Assembly: GCA_902787595.1 (NCBI GenBank)
Contig: CADAHD010000117.1
Coordinates: forward strand, 4,877-18,470
Direction of reading: 5' to 3'
DNA length: 13,594 bases
From: an uncultured Lachnospiraceae bacterium
GTDB taxonomy: Bacteria > Bacillota_A > Clostridia > Lachnospirales > Lachnospiraceae
Shown here: positions 1-5,880 of the stretch, one piece after another
Layout: each line of letters starts with the position of its first letter
Position numbering within the stretch: position 1 is the first letter of the stretch
Notes under the pieces: model-generated
What the model was told of the DNA's origin: nothing
Seen by the model: only the letters and a program-made list of their open reading frames with translations
Databases searched by the model: none
Position numbers and translations under genes: made by a program

Positions 1-1319
1 TCTTCGCGGAAATAACGGCGCAGTCGGCTCATGGTCCCGTCGGCATCCATGAACATCTCCCCGTTAACAGCAGCTGCAACTCCCGCCAGTTCCTCATCAT
101 CCATATTCTTAAGGCGCCCCTCCAGCCCCTTGGCATAATAGAGCATGGTAATGCGCGGTATGCCTGTAAGCCGCTCAAAATATGAATCTATCTCCATAAC
201 GCCCTGGCGTCCCATCTTAAGATCCGGTTCGCCGCCAAAGGCAGTTACAAAAGCCGCATTATAGATATGCTTAAGCTTTTCCATATATTTATCGGCCTGA
301 ACGGAAGGCAGCCATACGCAGCAGCCCGGGACATAATCATGATCGCGTGAAAACTCATCATCAAAGCCGAAATGCTCGCTGCCCTCGCCTGCATAACCTA
401 CGGCTATATATTTGACAGCCTCCGGCAGTGAACGCTCTATTGCCGGCAAAAGGTATTCCTCAAAGAAAAAACGGCTGCGTTCAAAGGAACTGCGCTCATC
501 GGGCGCGGCCTCAGCCTGCTCTCCCGCATAACGCATACACAACTCATAATTCTCCTTAACGCGCATATAAGAATCGCTGGCGCCTGTTCCGGAATACAGC
601 TGATCCATCGCTTTTTTAAAGCAGGCTGCCGCCGCGATGTAATCTTTTTTATGGAAATACAGGGTGCCCAGCGCGGAAAGCGCTGCGCTGTAATGAAAAT
701 CGGTGCCGCCGTCGCGTTCAAATATGTCAATGGCCTGCTGCAGCCAGTTTTCAGCTTCTGCTCTGGCCTCAGGTGAGGATTCTATCATTGCCGTAGCAAG
801 ATTAGCCCTGGTGGTAGCCTGCTCTATCTCCTTTTCCGGATACTTATCAGCTATAGCCAGCGCCCTTCTGAAATCTTCTATTGCAGCATCCCAGTCCTTC
901 ATCTCCTGATGCAGAAGGCCCCTGTTATTATAAAGCCCCGCAAAAAGGAAATCTCCTTCAGGCAGCATCCTTAAATAAAGCTCTTCGCATACATCATAAC
1001 GCTTGGAGGATTCTTCATACATGCCAAAGCCCCTGTATGCATTTGCCAGGTTCAGCATGGTTGTCGCATATTCTATCCTGCCGCCAAAATCCAGCTCGTT
1101 CATCAGATGCTCAAGCTCACGCGCATAGCGTACGCAAAAAAAAAAAAAAAAAGCGTCGCGGCAGAAACCTATGGTCTCGTTAAGCAGTATTATCTCGGAA
1201 GCAACATCCTTCTCCTCCCGGGACATATCTATCTTCTGCATAAGGTACGAAAGGATCTCCCTGGGTTCCCTCACGCCAAACATTCCGTCATATTCATTGA
1301 TAACGCTGTTTATATCCAT
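1..1319 (-). CDS. TPR-DUF4037 protein, 3' end beyond window
   Basis: The frame stays open from the ATG at 1319-1317 to base 1, about 439 residues with no stop, so the C-terminus lies outside the window. A GGGAGG ribosome binding site lies 8 bases before the ATG. Residues about 1-270 look like helical tetratricopeptide repeats (EYATTMLNLANAYRGFGMYE near 83-102, LYNNRGLLHQEMKDWDAAIEDF near 129-150, SALGTLYFHKKDYIAAAACF near 214-233). Residues about 280 onward match my recollection of the DUF4037 family. The segment GEGSEHFGFDDEFSRDHD (311-328) has a GS followed by a D-x-D, the arrangement of nucleotidyltransferase folds, so nucleotidyl transfer is possible but unproven. The gene starts 25 bases after the rseP terminator and no full promoter fits between them. 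Odd feature: residues 57-61 are five consecutive Phe encoded by a T17 run (1136-1152). The frame is preserved across it, but a single-base change would truncate the protein at about 65-75 residues. Confidence 0.85.
   Translation of the reverse strand, partial: MDINSVINEYDGMFGVREPREILSYLMQKIDMSREEKDVASEIILLNETIGFCRDAFFFFFCVRYARELEHLMNELDFGGRIEYATTMLNLANAYRGFGMYEESSKRYDVCEELYLRMLPEGDFLFAGLYNNRGLLHQEMKDWDAAIEDFRRALAIADKYPEKEIEQATTRANLATAMIESSPEARAEAENWLQQAIDIFERDGGTDFHYSAALSALGTLYFHKKDYIAAAACFKKAMDQLYSGTGASDSYMRVKENYELCMRYAGEQAEAAPDERSSFERSRFFFEEYLLPAIERSLPEAVKYIAVGYAGEGSEHFGFDDEFSRDHDYVPGCCVWLPSVQADKYMEKLKHIYNAAFVTAFGGEPDLKMGRQGVMEIDSYFERLTGIPRITMLYYAKGLEGRLKNMDDEELAGVAAAVNGEMFMDADGTMSRLRRYFRE
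1136..1152 (-). repeat. 17-base homopolymer (T17 in the sense of the gene)
   Basis: There are seventeen consecutive A on the plus strand, so T17 on the coding strand of the TPR-DUF4037 gene, encoding part of Ala56, Phe57-61 and the first base of Cys62. With 17 bases the frame continues. With 16 it reaches a TGA after a tail ending SLSI, and with 18 it reaches a TGA after LRTLCA. The next longest mononucleotide runs I see in the window are about 7 bases. It may be a slippage-prone phase-variation tract or a sequencing or assembly artefact. Confidence 0.9.
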
Positions 1320-1344
1320 AGGGTTTCCTCCCTCTTATAATGTC

Positions 1345-1371
1345 AAAAAGCCGTGCTTGGGGCACGGCTTT
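1345..1371 (-). terminator. Rho-independent terminator after rseP
   Basis: Plus-strand arms AAAGCCGTGC (1347-1356) and GCACGGCTTT (1362-1371) form a perfect 10-bp stem with a 5-base loop. Read on the minus strand, the stem is followed by TTTTT ending at 1345. It begins 3 bases after the rseP stop codon, so it closes the frr-rseP transcription unit. Confidence 0.92.
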
Positions 1372-1374
1372 AAA

Positions 1375-2478
1375 CTATCTGAAAAATCTGCCGATATCAT
1401 TGAACAGCACTACTATCATCAGGACCATCAGCAAAACAAAGCCTATCAGATGCACAAAGCCTTCTTTCTCCGGTGGCAGCTTGCGGCCGCTGATCGCTTC
1501 GATAAAGAGGAAGATCAGTCGCCCGCCGTCCAGCGCCGGTATGGGGAGCAGATTCAATACTCCCAGATTTACCGATAGCAGCACCGCTATGTTCATCATG
1601 TTCAAAAATACCGTGAAGGCTCCCATCGGAGCAGTCTCCTCTATGGTATCGTCAATAATATTAGCCACGCCCACAGGTCCAGCCAGATCATCCAGTTTGG
1701 CGTGCCCGCTGACCATGTACTTAAGACTCTCTACCGTAGCCACAAGCCAGTAACGCACTTCCAGCCAGCTGTACTTAAAGACCTTCAGATTATTACACTT
1801 GGCATAATCGCCGCCACCGGAAAAACCTATGTAATAGCGTCCCGCTTCCTGGGAATACATGGGTGTTAAACTCGTTGTAAAATTCTCTCCGTTACGGCTG
1901 TATTCTATCTTCATCTCACGGCCGTCGTTCATATAGGAATAGATCATAACTTCACGCCATAGATGCGTGGCATGTCCGTCGATCTTAGTGATCCTGTCTC
2001 CCGCCTGAATGCCCGCTGCCTGCGCGGGATAGCCGTCCATAACTTTTCCGACTGTAGGAAGATCAGCGCCGCAGAACCATACTATAAACAGCGCCAGCAG
2101 ATAAGCCAGTATGATATTAAATACCGGCCCCGCGAAAACAGCTGCTATACGTCCCCAAACCGGAGCATCGTTAAAGTTCTTTGCTTCAAGCTCTTTTTTG
2201 ATCTCCGCCGTCTGCTCATCGCCTTCGCTATTCTCTGCAATACTCACATTGCCGTCTTCTCCCTCAAAAATACAGGCGCCGCCTATGGGCAGAAGCCGTA
2301 TTACAAAGGTAGTCATCCTGCCTCTTTTTTTGAAAAGAGCCGGTCCCATTCCTATCGAAAACTCGTTGACTTTTATGCCGTTTAAACGCGCGATCAGATA
2401 ATGGCCGAACTCATGGCTGACCACAACAACAGTAAAGATCAGTATGAAAGATATTATAGTCAATAAAGGTGAATACAT
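1375..2478 (-). CDS. rseP: RseP-type site-2 intramembrane metalloprotease
   Basis: This 367-residue membrane zinc protease belongs to the RseP/RasP (M50) family, which cleaves transmembrane segments of anti-sigma factors and leftover signal peptides. The first membrane segment carries the zinc motif HEFGH (22-26). A second helix follows near 110-136, a single PDZ domain spans about 138-205 (AAGIQAGDRITKIDG is its typical core), and the C-terminal membrane part carries NLLPIPALDGGR (309-320), whose Asp317 is the third zinc ligand. Residues 71-105 form a charged insertion (EGEDGNVSIAENSEGDEQ) between the first membrane segments. The ATG at 2478 has AAAGGA 7 bases upstream and lies 15 bases after the dxr stop. 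It is the last gene of the cluster and is followed directly by a terminator. Its position beside uppS, cdsA and dxr is the usual one in Firmicutes. Confidence 0.96.
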   Translation of the reverse strand: MYSPLLTIISFILIFTVVVVSHEFGHYLIARLNGIKVNEFSIGMGPALFKKRGRMTTFVIRLLPIGGACIFEGEDGNVSIAENSEGDEQTAEIKKELEAKNFNDAPVWGRIAAVFAGPVFNIILAYLLALFIVWFCGADLPTVGKVMDGYPAQAAGIQAGDRITKIDGHATHLWREVMIYSYMNDGREMKIEYSRNGENFTTSLTPMYSQEAGRYYIGFSGGGDYAKCNNLKVFKYSWLEVRYWLVATVESLKYMVSGHAKLDDLAGPVGVANIIDDTIEETAPMGAFTVFLNMMNIAVLLSVNLGVLNLLPIPALDGGRLIFLFIEAISGRKLPPEKEGFVHLIGFVLLMVLMIVVLFNDIGRFFR

Positions 2479-2493
2479 TTAATTATCCTTTGC

Positions 2494-3648
2494 TTAAGCG
2501 ATCCTTGATCGTACCAGTTCACGGGCCTGCGCTTCGGCCTCCAGTATCCTGTCAACATCGGGATCATCTGTATTGCTGCAAGCCGAAACAGCCTCGGCTA
2601 TCAGCTCGCTTATATTCAGAAAACCTGTTTTTCCGGCAAGAAAAGCTGCCACCGCTTCTTCGTTTGCGGCATTGTAAACCGTAGGAAGTATGCCTCCGGC
2701 CCTGCCTACCTTTACTGCAAGCGGAAGCGCCGTAAAAGTTTCCGTATCCGGTTCATCAAAGTCAAGATTTTTGATCTTGTAAAAATCTGCTCTGGGACGC
2801 GCGCTGTCCGCAGGCATCCTGTCCGGATAAAAAAGCGCATACTGTATAGGGAGACGCATATCCGGCACGCCCAGCTGGGCTATCACCGCTCCGTCCACAT
2901 ACTCCACCATGGAATGAACGATCGACTGCGGATGTATCAGGACTTTTATCCTGTCATAGTCAACATCAAAAAGCCATCTGGCCTCCATAACCTCCAGTCC
3001 CTTGTTCACCATTGTAGCCGAATCTATGGTTATCTTCTTTCCCATCGACCAGTTGGGATGCTTAAGCGCATCCGCGGCTGTAACATTAAGAAGTTCTTCT
3101 CTCTTTTTTCCCCTGAAAGGTCCGCCGCTGCAGGTAAGCCATATCTTATCGACCCGCCCGCGTGCTTCGCCGTTCATCGACTGGAAGATCGCGCTGTGCT
3201 CGGAATCCACGGGCAGTATCGATACTCCCATTTTCTTTGCAAGCGGAATGATGATATGCCCTGCGCATACCAGGGTTTCCTTATTTGCCAGAGCTATGGT
3301 CTTGCCGGCCTTTATACCCGCTATCGTGGGGCGTATGCCTATCATGCCCACAACCGCGGTGAGCAGTATGTCATAATCGGGAAGCGACGCGATCTCGATC
3401 AGCCCTTCCATGCCCGAAAGTATCTTAACATCCAGATCCGCCACAGCGGTTTTAAGCGTGGCAGCGGCGCTCTCATCCCACATTACCGCATAACGCGGAG
3501 CGAACTCCCGTATCTGCTCTTCCATAAGCTTGTGGTTCCGGCCTGCCGCCAGGGCGACTATCTCAAATTCTCCCTTGTATTCCCTTGCTATGTCAAGGCT
3601 CTGCGTACCGATGGATCCGGTAGAGCCCAATATCACCAGTCTTTTCAT
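2494..3648 (-). CDS. dxr: 1-deoxy-D-xylulose 5-phosphate reductoisomerase
   Basis: This 384-residue cytoplasmic enzyme converts DXP to 2-C-methyl-D-erythritol 4-phosphate with NADPH and a divalent metal, the committed step of the MEP route to isopentenyl diphosphate. Visible hallmarks are the NADPH loop GSTGSIG (8-14), ALANKE (119-124), metal ligands Asp148 and Glu150 in PVDSEHSAIFQ, the phosphate-binding LTCSGGPFR (171-179), and the active-site block HPNWSMGKK followed by NKGLEVMEA, with Glu219 as the last metal ligand. The length is normal for the family. The ATG at 3648 lies only 3 bases after the cdsA stop with a weak Shine-Dalgarno, so translational coupling is likely. Its product feeds UppS, encoded two genes upstream. 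Confidence 0.97.
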   Translation of the reverse strand: MKRLVILGSTGSIGTQSLDIAREYKGEFEIVALAAGRNHKLMEEQIREFAPRYAVMWDESAAATLKTAVADLDVKILSGMEGLIEIASLPDYDILLTAVVGMIGIRPTIAGIKAGKTIALANKETLVCAGHIIIPLAKKMGVSILPVDSEHSAIFQSMNGEARGRVDKIWLTCSGGPFRGKKREELLNVTAADALKHPNWSMGKKITIDSATMVNKGLEVMEARWLFDVDYDRIKVLIHPQSIVHSMVEYVDGAVIAQLGVPDMRLPIQYALFYPDRMPADSARPRADFYKIKNLDFDEPDTETFTALPLAVKVGRAGGILPTVYNAANEEAVAAFLAGKTGFLNISELIAEAVSACSNTDDPDVDRILEAEAQARELVRSRIA

Positions 3649-3651
3649 CTC

Positions 3652-4527
3652 TTATTTTCCCAAAACGATAAGTGTCAGCAGATAGATCAGCGGAGCTGTA
3701 AATATCACGCTGTCAAATCTGTCCATGATGCCGCCGTGACCGGGTATGCATTTACCGTAATCCTTTATCCCAAAGTCCCTCTTGATCGCCGATGCAGCCA
3801 GATCTCCTATCTGTCCCACCACGCTTCCACAGGTACCCAGAAGGGGATATGCCCACAGATCCTCCGCAGGCAGCCTTCCCAGGTTCTTAAGCACCAGACC
3901 GTATACCAGTCCGAGCAGGCCGGCTCCGATCACGCCGCCTATGCAGCCTTCAACGGATTTCTTGGGGCTTAAGCGGGGAGTTATCTTATGCTTTCCAAAA
4001 AGCACTCCGGTAAAATAAGCACAGGTATCGGATCCCCACGCCGATATGAAAGTCATCCATACGGAGAAGAAACCGACATTGTAGATCCCCTCAGCCTGAT
4101 TTACGGACAGCTGTCTCGTCATCAGCACAAAAGAGAGCATCACAGGTGCATACACAAAAGAGAAGTAACTGCGCATAACCTGGGAAGCCCTGTATGAAGG
4201 GAAGGTAAATACGAATATAAGCATCAGAACGACGACATAAAGCACCACCATAAGCATAAGATATACGGTGGATACTTCAAACAATATCATTGCATAATAA
4301 AGAATGATGACAACGGTCCCGACAAATTCAAAAATACAGGGCCCTGTGGCCTTGTCCATACGAACGCCGGTAGCGCTTATCATTTCCGAATATGCTATAC
4401 AGCTTATGATCGCGAGACCAACCGCAGTAACCGCTCCTCCGAACCATACTATCCCCAGCATGATAACGGCAACAGCGATACCGCTGATCACGCGTATCAA
4501 CATATTAGAGCCTTTGCGATCACTCAT
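3652..4527 (-). CDS. cdsA: Phosphatidate cytidylyltransferase (CDP-diglyceride synthase)
   Basis: This integral membrane enzyme makes CDP-diacylglycerol from phosphatidate and CTP, the branch point for phospholipid synthesis. It has 291 residues with about eight hydrophobic segments. The region 247-272 fits the CdsA family signature completely: SAIKRDFGIKDYGK followed by HGGIMDRFD. The block SPKKSVEGCIGG (187-198) is also typical. The start at 4527 overlaps the uppS stop as ATGA, which supports coupled translation. An alternative ATG codes for Met9 and would remove only eight hydrophilic residues before the first membrane helix, so the exact start is not certain. Confidence 0.96.
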   Translation of the reverse strand: MSDRKGSNMLIRVISGIAVAVIMLGIVWFGGAVTAVGLAIISCIAYSEMISATGVRMDKATGPCIFEFVGTVVIILYYAMILFEVSTVYLMLMVVLYVVVLMLIFVFTFPSYRASQVMRSYFSFVYAPVMLSFVLMTRQLSVNQAEGIYNVGFFSVWMTFISAWGSDTCAYFTGVLFGKHKITPRLSPKKSVEGCIGGVIGAGLLGLVYGLVLKNLGRLPAEDLWAYPLLGTCGSVVGQIGDLAASAIKRDFGIKDYGKCIPGHGGIMDRFDSVIFTAPLIYLLTLIVLGK

Positions 4528-5231
4528 ACCTTACCATAACGCCTGTCTCTGGCCGCATAGGCCTCGATGGCTTTCTCCAGTTCAGCTTCTTTAAAATCCG
4601 GCCATGCCACATCCGTAAAATAGAACTCCGAATATGCGCACTGCCACAAGAGATAATTGGATATCCTCTGCTCTCCGCTCGTGCGCACCAGAAGATCCGG
4701 ATCCGGATAAGGCGCAGTATCAAGCTGGGAAGCTATCATCTCCTCTGTAATATCATCCGCTTTTATCTCGCCGGCTTCAGCCATTTTGCAGAGCTTTGTT
4801 ACAGCACGGCGGATCTCATCGCGGCTGCCGTAATTGATCGCAATAGTAAACTTGAGGCCGTCGTTGTTCTTTGTCGCCTCCTCAAGATCTGCTATGCTCT
4901 TACGGATATCCTCATCAAGTCTTTCTTTATCACCGATGATGCGGACCTTCATATTATTTGCGTTTGCGCGCTTTATGGCGCCTATCATATAATCACGCAA
5001 AAGTTTCATCAGGGTCTTTACTTCATCGGCCGGACGCGCCCAGTTTTCCGTGGAAAAAGCATAAACGGTAAAGTATTCTATACCGTGATTCCAGGTCCAC
5101 TCGCACATGTCCTCAACATTTTTTGCTCCCTGCACATGACCTGCGGTACGCGGCAGACCGCGCTTTTTCGCCCATCTGCCATTACCGTCAAGTATCACTG
5201 CAAGATGCCTGGGTACATTCTTCTCACTCAT
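4524..5231 (-). CDS. uppS: Undecaprenyl diphosphate synthase (isoprenyl transferase)
   Basis: This 235-residue cis-prenyltransferase extends farnesyl diphosphate with isopentenyl diphosphate to the C55 lipid carrier used for peptidoglycan and other surface polymers. Conserved motifs are LDGNGRWAKKRGL (14-26, with catalytic Asp15), FSTENWARP (59-67), and DPDLLVRTSGEQRISNYLLW (177-196) followed by EFYF (202-205). The length is normal. Its ATG overlaps the frr stop by 4 bases (5228-5231), and its own stop overlaps the cdsA start in the same way, so three consecutive genes are translationally coupled. It is cytoplasmic and peripheral to the membrane. Confidence 0.97.
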   Translation of the reverse strand: MSEKNVPRHLAVILDGNGRWAKKRGLPRTAGHVQGAKNVEDMCEWTWNHGIEYFTVYAFSTENWARPADEVKTLMKLLRDYMIGAIKRANANNMKVRIIGDKERLDEDIRKSIADLEEATKNNDGLKFTIAINYGSRDEIRRAVTKLCKMAEAGEIKADDITEEMIASQLDTAPYPDPDLLVRTSGEQRISNYLLWQCAYSEFYFTDVAWPDFKEAELEKAIEAYAARDRRYGKV

Positions 5232-5779
5232 ACCTTCATGATATCCTGTGATTTATCTTCCACAAGCTTATCGATATCTTTGATAAACCTGTCAGTCAGC
5301 TTCTGAAGCTGATCTTCAAGATCTTTTATCTCATCTTCCGATATCTCGGTCTTTGCCAGTTTCTTGAAAGCTTCATTACCGTCGCGGCGGATGTTTCGTA
5401 CTGCTACCTTGCCATCCTCGCCCTTCTTCCTTACTTCCTTTACCAGATCCTTTCTGCGCTCCTCTGTAAGCTCGGGGAATACCAGGCGGATCACGGTACC
5501 GTCATTTGAAGGAGTAATACCTATATCCGAAGCAAGTATCGCCTTCTCTATAGCTTTGATAAGGCTCTTATCCCAGGGCGCTATCTGCAGCATGCGGGGC
5601 TCGGGAACACTTACATTAGCTACCTGCTGCATGGGTGAAGGCGTGCCGTAATAGTCCACACGGATCTTATCCAGTACATGCGGATTTGCGCGTCCTGCCC
5701 TGATCGTTGACAGATCCGATGTCAGAAATTCAAATGCCTTCTGCATTTTCTCATTGTATACGCTGATCCTCTCGTCCAT
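5228..5779 (-). CDS. frr: Ribosome recycling factor
   Basis: This 183-residue protein works with EF-G to split post-termination ribosomes. It is close to the usual 185 residues and aligns end to end with the family by eye. It has STIRAGRANP (24-33), the beta-domain segment VDYYGTPSPMQQVANVSVPEPRML starting at 41, NDGTVIRLVFPELTEERR, the basic VRNIRRDGNE and the ISEDE helix. An AGGAGG (5788-5793 on the plus strand as CCTCCT) sits 8 bases before the ATG. A 101-base gap with two potential hairpins separates it from the bactofilin-UMP kinase gene upstream. Its stop overlaps the uppS start. Confidence 0.97.
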   Translation of the reverse strand: MDERISVYNEKMQKAFEFLTSDLSTIRAGRANPHVLDKIRVDYYGTPSPMQQVANVSVPEPRMLQIAPWDKSLIKAIEKAILASDIGITPSNDGTVIRLVFPELTEERRKDLVKEVRKKGEDGKVAVRNIRRDGNEAFKKLAKTEISEDEIKDLEDQLQKLTDRFIKDIDKLVEDKSQDIMKV

Positions 5780-5822
5780 TTGTGTAACCTCCTCGTTTTT
5801 TATACTGATTTATTTTTTGTAA

Positions 5823-5848
5823 AGATCCTTCGCTTCGCTCAGGATGAC
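5823..5848 (-). repeat. Intergenic hairpin element of a dispersed-repeat type
   Basis: The plus-strand halves ATCCTTCGC and GCTCAGGAT flank TTC. ATCCT pairs with AGGAT, then a 2x2 mismatch, then GC pairs with GC across a TTC loop. The sequence continues as GAC. I recall this core, read as CATCCTGAGCGAAGCGAAGG, from intergenic regions of unrelated bacteria, but I cannot verify this here. It lies between the fusion gene and frr, outside any reading frame that looks real. Confidence 0.5.
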
Positions 5849-5849
5849 T

Positions 5850-5876
5850 CCGGTAGTCCATACTTTGTATAACCGG
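5850..5876 (-). other. Hairpin just after the fusion gene stop
   Basis: Outer arms CCGGT (5850-5854) and ACCGG (5872-5876) pair perfectly. Inner arms CATAC (5859-5863) and GTATA (5867-5871) pair across a TTT loop, with one G-U in the RNA and a 4-base bulge. It begins 5 bases after the stop codon of the bactofilin-UMP kinase gene. No U tract follows, so it is not a standard terminator. It could be an RNA stability or processing structure, or part of the same element as the adjacent hairpin at 5823-5848. Confidence 0.45.
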
Positions 5877-5880
5877 TGAC

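Noticed and set aside
1136..1152. Frameshift or pseudogene call at the homopolymer
   Set aside because: Careful counting (17 T, one used by Ala56, fifteen as five Phe codons, one by Cys62) shows the frame is intact.
1317..1349. TTGACA right after the rseP terminator as a promoter for the TPR gene
   Set aside because: A -10 box 17 bases downstream would overlap the ribosome site and start codon, and no good match is present.
2914..3972. 352-codon plus-strand frame across dxr and cdsA
   Set aside because: It is antisense to two well-supported genes and crosses their boundary; its composition is that of a shadow frame.
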